Source: Auxenochlorella pyrenoidosa (taxonomy: Eukaryota; Chlorophyta; Trebouxiophyceae; Chlorellales; Chlorellaceae). From it: a stretch of 64,000 nt of DNA. The translations under genes and the position numbers were made by a program. The notes under the pieces are model-generated. The model made no database searches. It was given only the letters and a program-made list of their open reading frames with translations, and had not been told where the DNA came from. This document shows, piece after piece, positions 1 to 10,107 of the stretch (the first letter of the stretch is position 1; each line of letters starts with the position of its first letter). The DNA lies in NCBI GenBank assembly GCA_001430745.1, contig KQ482042.1, forward strand, positions 1,329,388 through 1,393,387, in the 5' to 3' direction.

Positions 1-686
1 CCGCTGCGCGCCGCCCCTCCTCTCCGCCCGGCACAGGCTTCCTGGAGCACAGCGTGCAGCGCTCCTTCTCCTCCAGTGTCAAGCAGCACCTGCTGCTCAG
101 CTACAACCAGTCGTTTGCGGCGGTGCTGCGGGCGCAGCACGCGGGCAAGGTGCTCAGGTGGGCAAACACTCGGTGTGGCGGGTTGGAGTACCCGGGCATT
201 GTGCTGCAGGGCTGGCTGGCTGCAAGGCAGGATAGGCGCCAGAGGACACCAATGCTGCCCGGCCCAGCCCTCTCCTTTGTGCCCTGGTCAATAGTTCATC
301 ATTGCTGCTCCCGCTGCAGCGGCGGCCCCCAGGCCACGGCGCTGCTGGCGGCCTGCCCTGCTGTGCGGGAGCTGCTGCTGAAGCCCCTGGCCATCCGGCA
401 TGCCTCGCTCAAACGCTTCATCCTCGCCAGCGGCGGCTCGGACACCAGAGGCACAGCAGGGGCAGCGGGGGCAGGGCAGATGCCTCGCCCGTCTCCCTTT
501 GACATGCCTCCTGAGCAGGTGCTCGTTTCCGACCTTTCGGGGGATGTGCTCGAAGCGGCAGCTGAGACGCTCGAGGCAGCAGGACGTGCGCAGCAGGCGG
601 CGCAACTGCGCGAACCGCTGCAGAGCTCCCCTTCTGGCTTGGCCATGGCCGTCCTCAGCGATGCGCTCGACACCCTTTTGTTCTGA
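1..686 (+). CDS. 3' end of an unrecognised protein-coding gene (partial)
   Basis: Two exons are visible. The first runs from the window edge to about 161 and ends in a GTGGGC donor; its reading contains SSVKQHLLLSYNQSFAAVLR. The second starts after the CTGCAG acceptor near 319 and continues in frame to a TGA ending at 686. Its reading includes LLAACPAVRELLLKPLAIRH, then a Ser/Gly/Ala-rich stretch, then an alpha-helical tail rich in Ala, Leu and Glu. The 5' part lies outside the window. The leucine-rich amphipathic character suggests a helical repeat or scaffold protein, but I do not recognise the family and assign no function. The stop is well supported because the frame stays open across the exon junction. 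Confidence 0.55.
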   Translation, partial: AARRPSSPPGTGFLEHSVQRSFSSSVKQHLLLSYNQSFAAVLRAQHAGKVLRWANTRCGGLEYPGIVLQGWLAARQDRRQRTPMLPGPALSFVPWSIVHHCCSRCSGGPQATALLAACPAVRELLLKPLAIRHASLKRFILASGGSDTRGTAGAAGAGQMPRPSPFDMPPEQVLVSDLSGDVLEAAAETLEAAGRAQQAAQLREPLQSSPSGLAMAVLSDALDTLLF

Positions 687-807
687 TGGTTGCATTTCAT
701 GTTTGGTGAAGAATTGATATAAGTGAAAGCAGCATACATTCGACACCATCAAACATTGACAGACGGACGGAAGCAAGCCTGCACGCCATGGCCGCGCCTC
801 CCCTGGG

Positions 808-3306
808 TCAGCTGTCAGTGCTCTTGTTATGCAGCACAAACTTCTCATACATGTCTGCAGGGCCAAGGGTGGGATGTGGTGACACAGAAGCAGCGCTGTT
901 GGGTGCACCCATGACAGCCTGTGCGCTCCGTGCCGCCAACAGCAGCAGAGCAAGGAGCCAGCAGCACAGGAGGCGTGCAAGCGGAGACCGCCTCACACGT
1001 CCAGCACACCTGCGTTGTTGACGATGAGCCGGCCCCCCATCTTGCCCTGTGGGCGCAGCTCGGTGAAGGTGGGGTGGATAGCGGTCACTGTGCCTTCGCA
1101 GATCTGCAGACCGGTTGCAGGGGCAGTGGGTTGAGTGATAGACCTCCAAAGGAGAGGGCTTGCATGCAGAGGGCAACACATTTGAGGCATTGGCACTCGT
1201 GGGGGGGCAGGCAAGCCAGGGGCCTCCCTGCATGTGCACGCTTCATCCTCCCACCCGCCCTTGCACCTGGCTGCCAGCATCTGATGAGTACAGCACCACG
1301 TGATCCCCCTTCTTCAACGGACGCTCTGTTGTGTACTGCAGAGGAGCGGCCGGCAGTGCCGCGAGTAGCTGAGCTCACGCTGAAGGGCAGGCCACACAGG
1401 GAGCACCGGACGGCGCTGCCATCACACACACCAGCCCATAGGTCTCAGCTCATACTCGCAGCGCATGTGAGCGGCTGCCAAAGCTAGCTGCGGCGCCGCA
1501 GCCAACCGCATGCACCCTCACCAGCATCACTCCGGCCACCAGATTCTTGAGCAGGCCCTGCCCCGCGAGGCCAGCAACTAGGGAGGAGGCGCCGAACGAC
1601 GTCACCAGCAGCGGCACGTTCACCCCAACCTGGCGAGGGTGGGCCGAGAAATATGCTCACCATGGGTGGGGCTAGCAGTGCCAGGCTGGCACCTCCGCTC
1701 AAAGCTGACGCAAATGCTGCCAGTGCAATAAAGCGGAGCAGGCTGGCTCTTCGGCCCAAAGCTGCACACATTTTGATGAGCACAACTGTGCCAGCAGGAC
1801 TCACATTTGCAAGCGTCAGCAGCAGGGTGGCGCTGGCGATGCACTGCGGGGCGTAGTTGGTCCGGGTCTGTGACATGCGCGTAGGCAGGCCTAGGCACCA
1901 CCCCACACAGCTATTTAACCGGCAGCCAGCTGCTGCGCAGCATGCCCAACATGGGCAGCGCTAGGCACCACCCCACACCAGAGGTCGGCCCAGCCCGCCT
2001 TACCAAGTCTCCAAGCAGGCTGGCTGCCCGCAGCAGCTCCCCGGGTTGCCGCTCCCCGTGTGTGCAGGCCTCCTGCTGCTCTGAGTAGCTCCTCAGCATG
2101 TTGGTCTTTGCATCGGCCAGCGTGAGTGCTCTGCATGGGCAGCAGAGGGAGCCGCGGCTGTGGGTGCGCTGGCAAGCAAGGGCTGCAGTACCCCAACCTG
2201 GGGCGGCGTGAGGCCTGGGGCTGTGCAGGCAGCCCACATCAAGATGCCACATTGGAACTTCCTGCTGAGCATGAAGGGCAGTGTTTGGCCCAAACATGGC
2301 GCGCGACAAGGATCTATCGGCAGGCGGCAGTTGTCGCGGCAGGAGCGGCTCACCCCCACACAACGACCACCTCCTCAGAGAGGTCTTGCAGCAGCTGGGC
2401 CAGCGCACCCAAGCGGCGCAGGGCACGGCCCTGGGCCCTGGCGCTCATCAGAGCCGGCGGAAGGGCCGACTTGGCAAGAGCCACCTGCCCGGGCATTCGG
2501 CCAGCAAGCGGACAACTTGAAGCAGCGCAGCTGGCATGCACGCGCGGCCAGCCCTTGTTGAGGTCGTGCTGTGGTGCAGCAGCGCTGCCAATTCGAACCA
2601 TGCGTGCATGCCAGGGGGCTCACACGCCGCAGCGCTCACCTTGAGCAGCGAGCACAGGATGGTGGCTGACGAGGCGGTGAACCACCAGGGCAGCATGCGC
2701 TGCGCCTGGAAGGGCGCGCTCTCCAGCAGGGCGTGCCCGGCGTGCTGCACAAAGCCGGCTGTGTTGGTGCCAGCGGGACAGGGCGGGCCTTGCCCGCACC
2801 CTGCCTCATCGCTGCCTACTCTGCCCTGCGAGGCAAGACGCCAGATAGACAATGCTTTCACACAACAGTATCATCAGCCAAATACATGGATACCAGGCTG
2901 TGCGGCACTGCTGCCCAGCGGCACAGCGCACCTGCACCGGTCTCCGGCGCTCCAACACGTGTAGCACACAGCTCAGCAGCCCCGCCTGGAGGGCTCTGCA
3001 GCCCCAGGCACGCAGAGCTACTGCTGCTGCATCCACAAGCGTGCCGCACTGTTCTAGAGCTTCCAGCACAGGCACACCGGTGGCTTTGATAAGCCGGGGT
3101 GCGTTAGCTGCACTGCCCTCGCTGCCGCCAGCGGCTGCGGCTGCAACGGCCCTGCTGGACTGCCGCCTAAGGCAGGCGCCTAGGTGCGCAAGCTCCCGGT
3201 GGCTTTTTACAGCACTGGCACAAGCCGCTGAGAGCGCTGCAGCACCTGTTAGCTGTCGACTGGGGTCGGGCGCTCTCGAGCTTGGCCTCGGTGCGCTTGC
3301 TGCCAT
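808..3306 (-). CDS. MscS-family mechanosensitive ion channel homologue
   Basis: This should be a small-conductance mechanosensitive channel of the MscS/MSL family, a membrane pore opened by tension, here probably in an organelle envelope. The ATG at 3306 opens an Ala/Arg/Ser-rich N-terminus that could be a transit peptide. Exons near 2758-2640, 2460-2353 and 2100-2004 encode helices. The diagnostic part is exact: exon 1843-1805, exon 1629-1522 (pore helix with FGASSLVAGLAGQGLLKNLV), exon 1335-1267 (YTTERPLKKGDHVVLY, the MscS 'ERPxxxGD' loop), exon 1103-1010 (CEGTVTAIHPTFTELR, then RLIVNN in place of the usual IPN) and last exon 854-808 (YEKFVLHNKSTDS, stop). The last five exons keep frame. 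The protein ends in the beta domain, so the C-terminal alpha/beta vestibule of bacterial MscS is absent. The first junction (2932/2758) is approximate because my phase there does not close. Confidence 0.72.
1891..1978. repeat. 18-nt direct repeat in an intron
   Basis: The motif CTAGGCACCACCCCACAC occurs at 1891-1908 and again at 1961-1978, spaced 70 nt apart, inside an intron of the MscS-like gene. No terminal inverted repeats or coding capacity surround it, so it is a simple local duplication and not a mobile element. Confidence 0.6.
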
Positions 3307-3820
3307 GCCTGTGCGTAGAAATTCAGGATATGTGATCCGAGATGTTACGATCGAGCCTACAAAAGCGCTGTATTAGTGGCCGCGAGCACGTGCTCCAGCC
3401 GGCGCAGCGGGCGGCAGCGCCCGTCCTGCAGGTTCGGGTCGTGTATTTACAGTTGGGAGATAGAAACTTCTTAAAGTGTGAAAATTTCAGACACAAACAC
3501 AAGCTAGCATATCAAAAATTTCTTTTAAAGAGAAGAGCTCAATTCGCACTCTGGGTTTTGCAGCAAACTCCAGCGCTGTGCAGCGCTCGTTGACTGCAGC
3601 GGCGGCTGTCACGGCGTGGCTGCTGTCGCCTCTGATCTGCCGTCACTGTGAACTGTGCAGATGCTGAGCCCACTGGATTCCACATTTCCCGCGCCTTCTC
3701 CCTCTGCCCCCGCCCGCGTGCTGATAGCTGCTGCCGCAAGGCTCTGCGTTTTGTCATGTCGCCACGCTTCCAGCGCATCCTCTGCCGCCGCCTGCAGAGG
3801 AGGCAGGCAACAGCAGCATC
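3307..3820. other. Intergenic region between two tandem minus-strand genes
   Basis: It should contain the promoter of the MscS-like gene (start 3306) and the 3' region of the upstream minus-strand gene (stop 3821). The stretch 3440-3545 is clearly less GC-rich than its surroundings, with short A/T runs, which fits a regulatory or untranslated region. No convincing ORF or RNA gene is seen. Confidence 0.5.
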
Positions 3821-5668
3821 TCAGCTCCATTCACTCGCTCCCCGACGTGAAACGTTATCAACTTTGGGCCATTCACACGCAGCAGGTGGCGACGTCACAG
3901 CATCGCCGGCCAAATGACGGGTCCAGCCGTTTCTCGGGAGCAGCAGCAGCAGCAGCAGCAGCATGCCCAGCAAGCTCGCCTGCATCTGTGAGGTGGGGGA
4001 GGCCAGCAGCTCCAGCTCATCGGGGGCGCAGCCAAAGGCCTTGATGAAGGTGGCCCGCAGGTTGCCTCCGTGTGCCTGGAGCGAGTCCCTGGCCAGGGTG
4101 GCGGCCACGCGGCTGCGGGCTGCAGCGCAGGCACCCAGGGGAAAGGAGCGTGGCGCCGGGGAACAGAGTCAGTGCCCGCTGCACGCACAGAAGAACATGT
4201 CCACCCTCAGGGGAGCCGGCGCAGCTAGTCATCCAGGCCTCCCTGATCATCTCACCGGTGAAGGAGTCGCAGGCAAAGGCTTGCTTGGTCCAGGCGATGC
4301 GCCGGTACACGGCCTCTTCCACAGGATTGACCGAGTCGGCAGCGGCGCGGCGCAGAGCCTGCAGCTCGGCCTGCAAGGAGCAGGCACAGGCTGCAAGGGA
4401 TGCACTACATCCAGCACGAAAGCGGCGGAATCCCCAGGGTTGCACAGCCTGCTCGCCGCACCAGCTCTGAGAACTGCAAGCAGGCATGAGACTCAGTGCA
4501 CCCAGCCTGCCGGAGCTGCAGCATGCACACCTGCGGCCGGGCCGACATGCTGACATAGGGCTGCATGGAGAGCACGGGGCCGATGGTGGCAGCCAGCTTG
4601 TAGTCGTCCTTGACCCGCACCGCGCAGGCGTGCACCACTGCAGCAGCGTGTGCCGGGGCGAGGGTGCTCCTAAGACAGGGCACGGCTGGGGAGAGCAGCA
4701 GGCACCAGGTGCAGCAGACACACACCGGTGCAAGCAAGCTGCGTCTGGCTGGCGAGGTCAGGTCGCGGCAGGGGCCCGGTCTCCATTGCCATCTGTTCGC
4801 CGCCCCGCACCCGCATCCAGGATGCTCCGCGCCAGGTCGGCAGCAGGCGTTGACATGAAGCTCTGCGTGCGCACCTGCAGACGGGGAGGAACGCAGGAAT
4901 CAAATGGCACCCGTTTGGTTGTCAAGCCTGATCCTTTGGCTGCAATGCGCGCCGTGCTGTGCACGCGTCGTGCCGTTGCATGCTTTGCAGCACAAGGGAA
5001 GCGTATGCGCACCGCACACAGGTTGAGCTGGAAGACGGTGGCGGCACGCTTCTCGCCCCACACCGCCGCCGCCATGAGGCGCAGGAGCGGGCGCGGCAGG
5101 AAGCAGGTGCCCGCTGGCTGCTGCCGCTGGATAAACCCCTGCACAAACAAGGCAGCTTCTGCGCCTGAATGTGGGCAGCCCTGGCAGCGATCAATGCAGC
5201 CACCGCTGAGTGATACTGCAGGTTGCGGCAGCCAGGCTGGAGCGGCCAAAGACAGCGTCATGCCACATGCATCCCGTGCAAAATAAATGCCATGCACATA
5301 TAACCTCACCCAGGCGTCCATCAGAAGGACACAGTCGCTGAGCGAGATATCGGGCCAACTGGCAAGCGTGCTGGAGCACAACAGTTGCATTTTGTGCGCT
5401 GGCAGCGCTGCTGTAGCCGCCGCTGCTGCACGCCACTCAGCCACGAGCTGCTCAGGCGGGATGGCGCAGCTTCCTGGTCCCTTGAGGCGCATGCGTGCAG
5501 TGGCAGCCTTGTCGCTGGCCAGCCGTGCCAGCGAGGACAGGGCCCCTGCAAGGCAACAGCCACAGGGCGGGCGGGCTGGAGCGGCGGGCGGACCGGAGTC
5601 CTGGCCACGGGTACAGCGATGGGCCAGGAGCTCAATGTCTGGCGATGCATGCGCTCACGAAGCGTCAT
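3821..5668 (-). CDS. Unrecognised multi-exon protein with a leucine-rich C-terminal segment
   Basis: I do not recognise this family. The model starts at ATG 5668 with a first coding exon of only 10 nt (ATGACGCTTC, donor GTGAGC at 5658). It joins in frame to an exon beginning after the TTGCAG near 5550, reading ALSSLARLASDKAATARMRL and later LPAHKMQLLCSSTLASWPDI. Further exons read ALFVQGFIQRQQPAGTCFLP (about 5155-5040), RTQSFMSTPAADLARSILDA (about 4870), ACAVRVKDDYKLAATIGPVL (about 4630-4535) and SVNPVEEAVYRRIAWTKQAF (about 4370-4260). The last exon (about 4112-3821) holds ATFIKAFGCAPDELELLASP. A CAG-type repeat at about 3946-3961 encodes a run of leucines close to the C-terminus that could be a membrane anchor. 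The gene lies about 110 bp from the doubtful plus-strand gene at 5779. Exon joins other than the first are approximate. Confidence 0.5.
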
Positions 5669-5778
5669 TTTCGACCTACAGGGCGCGCTTAGGCCGTTTG
5701 GCTCACACGGCTGCCTGCAACACTACCTGCTGCTGCAGCCGTCACGCTGCGCCTTCCGAAGTTGACTTCTTCCGCCAT

Positions 5779-6112
5779 GGCGCCGGCGTGGTGCTGCACC
5801 GAGCCTGCGACAGCCGCGGAACTCCTTGCACGGCCACTTCTCAAGGCTCAGGCCCTACCAGTACAGGCTGCAAGAGCAAGCAAGCGGGCGGCTTCCGCGA
5901 GAAGATCCATGGAGATTGTCGGCAGGCGCCCTCGCGGGATTCACGAGGGGAGTTACGGCGGCGCGGCAAAGCGGGCGACCGCAGCACCCCAGTCGCAGCA
6001 TGCCCTCAGACCCAACCCCAACTGCCGCATCCTCGCCCCTTATTACATCCAGAAGCTGCGCATCCTCAGCAAGGTGCGACCAGGCTTTGGAACCAATGCA
6101 CACCCAGCCTAG
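5779..6112 (+). CDS. Possible small basic protein (doubtful)
   Basis: An ATG at 5779 opens an uninterrupted frame to a TAG at 6110-6112, giving about 110 residues. The N-terminus is rich in Ala and Arg, which is transit-peptide-like. The C-terminal part reads NCRILAPYYIQKLRILSKVR. An AAG/GTGCGA sequence near 6074 could instead be a splice donor. Its stop overlaps the stop of RRP7 on the other strand. In GC-rich DNA a frame of this length can be open by chance, and I see no known domain. Confidence 0.28.
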
Positions 6113-7618
6113 TATGGCTTCCACTTGCGGCTGGCACGCAGCTCCGCTATCCGCTTCTTGTCCTGCTCGAACTTGGCCCGCAGGTCCAGCAGCTCTGCAG
6201 GGGGACCAGGGCGGCACATGAGTTGGAAGGGTGGCGCAACTGCAGGAATGACTGGCGTCCAAGTCGGGGCTCAGCGGGAGCGCGCCTAATGGCTGAGGCA
6301 CAGTGCTGCGACACGCCCAGCACTGCTGCTGCCCAGCCCCACGGCGGAAGCCCCACTGCACTCCATCCCGCCGCCCCACTGCCCTCCATCCCGCACCGTT
6401 GCGCCGCTGCTCGCGCTGCTGGAAGCGGTAAAAGTCTGAGTGGGTGGGGTCCTTCTGCTTGGCCGCCGCCAGCTGCGCTGCCGCCGCTGCGCCGGCGACG
6501 CCTCCGACCACCACGCCGGTGGCGCTGGCATTCTTCTTGCGGCCCTGCACAACAGGCAAGGGATGGGCAGGGGGACCTTGAGGGCACATGATGCTGAGGT
6601 AATCTGCAATGCCACACGGGTAGAGGGCTTGTCCCTCTATCACACAGGACCATGTGAAGCCTCCGCGCTGTCCATCCGCCGCTCCAGCAGCTTGCACACA
6701 GTTGACCCGGTTCCTCCAAACCCTCACCCTCAGTCATTCCTCTTGATGCCAGTGTAGCGCCGCAGTGCGCATCTCGCTGTACCCGCACCAAAAACCGACA
6801 TACCCGAGCTTCCCACCTGCCCCCCACCACAGGCCCCGCTTGCCTTATGCCGCTGCACCACCGTCCAGCCGTCGTCCTCCTGCGCCCTGAGCGCCTCTTG
6901 CCGCTTGCGCTCCTCCTCAGCCTCCCACTCCTCCATCCACTCATCCAGCGCCGCCTGCAGCTCGCCGTTGCCTGGTTTCAGCGCCTTGTGCTCCTCCACC
7001 CAGGCTGCACGGGGAGGCGCGCTGTGCCCAAACTGGTAAGCAATCGGGGGCAATTCCAGAGGTTGCGCAGCAGGGCAGCCAGCACCCATGGTTTATAGAG
7101 CGCGCAATGCACCTCAGCCAGATGACTCCGCAGGACTGCCCACCTTTGAGCCCGCAGGGCCCCTCCGGCTCTGGCAAACGCAGCTCGAAAGGCCGCCCCT
7201 TGGCCACCGCCTTAAGCAGCGCGGCCAGCCCCTCTGCTGCGTGGTACAGCAGCACCGCTGACACGCGGCTGCCATGCAGCGCTGCACGCTCCACCTCGCC
7301 AAACCGCGCAAAGAGCTCCACCAGCGGGGGACCTTGGAGGGCCGCCGGGATGCCGGCCACAAAGAGGGCGCGCTCCTTGGGCAAGCCATCGGCGGGCGAG
7401 GCATGCTGCTTGATGTACAGGTAGCGCGTGACTGCGGGGCCGCCCGCGGGCCCTGTCAGTTTGACTGGCAGCAGGCGGTAGGACGTGGATGCACCACCCT
7501 GCAGGGGCAGCAGAGAGGGGTTCACGTCCGGGCAGCGGCGACCTGTGCCAGCCGCCAGCGGCGATACTGCAGATGGTGCTGTCGGGGCACCGCGGCGCGC
7601 GGCATGGCGCGTTGACAT
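6109..7618 (-). CDS. RRP7: Ribosomal RNA-processing protein 7 (RRP7) homologue
   Basis: RRP7 is a component of the small-subunit processome and acts in nucleolar pre-18S rRNA processing. Four exons keep frame: 7618-7144, 7004-6844, 6544-6397 and 6194-6109, giving 289 residues. Exon 1 encodes the RRM-like fold (TRYLYIKQH, then RALFVAGIPAALQGPPLVEL and FARFGEVERAALHGS). Exon 2 holds the conserved linker DEWMEEWEAEEERKRQEALR followed by DDGWTVV. Exon 3 has GRKKNAS and SDFYRFQQREQRRN. Exon 4 is the family signature tail LRAKFEQDKKRIAELRASRK ending KWKPY. The exon 2 donor is either GCAAGC after AAG (GC-AG intron, preserving HKGRKK) or a GT site 27 nt further on, which is also in phase. It is head to head with rimM, with 306 bp between the two starts. 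Confidence 0.9.
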
Positions 7619-7924
7619 GTTTCGAAAGCTGAAAAACGAAGGTTGGCGGGTGCAGGCTGCTCACCCCGTCAGTCGTGCCCTCGTTTCGCGCCATGCCACT
7701 GTTGGGGAAGCCAAGCAGGCTACAATATGATTCTCAGGTGGACTGGATGTCTTTGAGCAGCAAATGTTCTGTGAAAGGCGCAGGGAACGCGAGCATAGCA
7801 TGTATGAAGTGGAGGCGCTGCCGCCGCCATTTCAGTGTCCTCCATGCTCCTCCGACATATGCTTCTTCGGTGATTTACAGCGCAACGTTCCGTCCTCGAT
7901 ACTTTCAAAGCACTCTCGACAGCC
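7619..7924. promoter_or_regulatory. Shared 306-bp divergent promoter region of RRP7 and rimM
   Basis: The two start codons face away from each other with only this segment between them, so both promoters and both 5' leaders must lie here. It is less GC-rich than the flanking exons. A minus-strand ATG at 7694 followed by GTGAGC and a TTTTTCAG acceptor could belong to an alternative RRP7 leader. No TATA box is obvious. Confidence 0.5.
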
Positions 7925-9746
7925 ATGCACGCCCTTGTCGGGAGCGCCGCACTAGGCTGCTCTGCCAGCACCAGCGGCGGGCCCCAGGCTACCACACATC
8001 GTGCCGCACGGAATGCGACAATGTGCGGGCACCAGCGTCAGCCCCTGCCGTGGACACCAGGGGCTGCGCTTGTGGCGACAGCAGCGGGCAGCGGCGCACT
8101 GCGGGGGCACGGCTGCTTGGTGGCAGCCCAAGCAGCTGGCCGATCAGCAGTGGTCAAAACAGCAGCAGCAGAGGCGCAGGAGGATGAGGATATGCAGGAA
8201 GAGTGGGTGGAGATTGGCAGGATTGGGCCGCCGCACGGCGTCCGCGGCGAGATGAAGGTGCAGCCGCTCACCGACTTCCCAGAGGACCGGCTGGGGGAGC
8301 CCGGCCCACGGTGGGTGCACGGCTTCACTGTTGGTCGCATGCAAATTTGTCACTGTGAATCTGGCTACCTTGTTCATGGGCTGCCCTGCCCTGCTTTTTC
8401 TCTGCTGTTCTGCTGGTGCCAGCACCATGTTTCTGCTGTTGAGCTGCGCTCCTTACTGCCTGGGGCGTTCTTCGCGCTGCGTCGGTGCTGCAAGCACTTG
8501 AGCTTGAGGCGTGTGATGCCATGCTGGCGGGTGCCAAGCAGTCGGACCCATGGACCATTCCCTCCTCCCTGGCTGCAGGTGGCTGCAGGCGCCGGCGCCC
8601 AAGATAGGGCGGCGCAAGGCGCCACCCCCGGAGGAGGTGGAGCTGGAGTGGGGGCGCAGCATGATCAGCAAGGGCAACGAGGTGGGGCCCCGCTGCATGC
8701 TGCGAGACGAGGAGACACGGTTCTGCTGCCAAGCGCACCCTCCCCGCCCAGCGCTCGTCGCCTGCCACGCTGGTCGCAAGACAAGCCCCAGCCTCAGCCG
8801 CGCACTGCCCTCACGCACGGCATTGCACGGGCCACACGCCCCCGCAGGTGTGGCTGGTGAAGCTGGAGGGCGTGGAGAGCCCGGAGGAGGCGGCAGAGCT
8901 GCGCGGCCACACGCTGCTCATCCCCGCCAGCGCGCGCGAGCCGCTGGAGGATGAGGACGAGTTCTACGTTCAGGTGCGCGCGCAGCAGCAGCAGCCGGCC
9001 CAGGCGCGCCTGCGTGTGCAGCGCGCTGCAGCTCTGATGCTGTGACACGCCCACGATGGCCCTGCGCTGTGGTGGGTAGTGCTCTGCGCGTTTGCAGCTT
9101 TTGATGCATCGGCGCAGCAGCAAGTGGTGGCTGCTGCGCGGGGCGGTTTGTTTAGCTCAAGTGTCAGGCTGCAGGGTGGAGCGCCAGGGCTGCAGCCGCT
9201 TTGGGGCTGCTGCCATGCAGCCACAAGTGTGCTGCCCCCGCGGCTCGCCCCCCCGCCATGCAGGACTTGGTAGGGCTGCGCGTGGTGCTGCAGGCCACGG
9301 GGGAGGAGATTGGGCATGTGTCAGACGTCTTTGATGGCACGGGCACCCACGACGTGCTGCGCATCCAGCTATCGCCGGCCAAGCTGGAGCAGCTGGCGGC
9401 CGCTGCAGCCGCTTCTAGCAGCAGCGACGCTGGCAGCGGCGAGGAGGAGGCAGAAGAGGAGGAGGCAGCAGCTGCGGGTGGCGGCGGCGGCAGGCAGCGT
9501 CACGTCCTGCTGCCGTTTGCAAAGGCAATGGTGCCAGTAGTGGATTTGAAGGCAAGAGTGATGGAGGTCACCCCCCCAGAGGGTCTTCTGGAGCTGGCAG
9601 CGCCTTCCAACATGCGGCGGCCGCGGCGGGAGAACCGCGGCCGGCGGGAGCGGCGACGCACGCGGCCCAAGGGGCACAATGCTGCCCAGTCTGGGGCGGC
9701 TGCGGGAGCCACGGCTGCTGCACCGCTGCACAGTGATGTTGAGTGA
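7925..9746 (+). CDS. rimM: Plastid 16S rRNA-processing protein RimM
   Basis: RimM binds the 30S subunit via S19 and assists maturation of the 16S rRNA head. The long Ala/Gly/Ser-rich N-terminus before the conserved domain suggests import into the chloroplast. Four exons, 7925-8310, 8579-8681, 8848-8973 and 9264-9746, close in phase to 365 residues. Exon 1 carries the RimM beta-barrel start EEWVEIGRIGPPHGVRGEMK with DFPEDR. Exon 3 has VKLEGVESPEEAAELRGHTL and the linker DEDEFYVQ. Exon 4 is the PRC barrel (DLVGLRVVLQATGEEIGHVS, then DVFDGTGTHDVLRIQ). It is interrupted by a low-complexity Ser/Glu/Ala/Gly insert at about 9413-9497 before HVLLPFAKAMVPVVDLKARV. The C-terminus is an Arg-rich extension. 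The start is the first ATG in frame after the divergent promoter. Confidence 0.92.
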
Positions 9747-10107
9747 CTCCACCTTACCAGACGCATCAAAGACTGCATCTGGCGCTCGAATCTGTTGCTT
9801 TAACAGCGAGCAAGCGCTGCAAGGTCATTCTTACTGGTTCATTTCAGCAGGAAGTGATACAGCACACGCTGAGGATGTGAGCAGGAGGCGTGAGCATGCA
9901 CAGGTGCACCGGGCGTGCAGCAGGCAGAGTATGAGCATTGGGGGGAACTGGAGCAGTGGGGTGGTGACAAGGGCAGTCGCGGTGGGAGTCAGAACAGGAG
10001 AGGCAAGTACAGTCCTCATCAGCCGCCGCCGGCGGGTGGATGCTACAAGGGTGACATGTTCAAGGCAGACCTTGTTATGGCATGAAACGTACAGAGGGCG
10101 CCTGTGC
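9747..10107. other. Convergent 3' intergenic region
   Basis: It lies between the stops of rimM (+) and the syntaxin gene (-) and should hold both 3' untranslated regions. I found no TGTAA-type polyadenylation signal on either strand and no supported gene. Confidence 0.4.

Noticed and set aside
1891..1978. Direct repeat as a transposon footprint
   Set aside because: There are no terminal inverted repeats, no internal coding and the spacing is only 70 nt. A local duplication explains it.
3946..3961. CAG repeat as a microsatellite of separate interest
   Set aside because: It encodes the leucine run of the minus-strand gene and is short. Similar triplet runs occur throughout this genome.
5287..6591. 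434-codon plus-strand open frame across the 5' ends of several genes
   Set aside because: It runs antisense through RRP7 exons and introns and shows no domain. In DNA this GC-rich, long chance frames are common.
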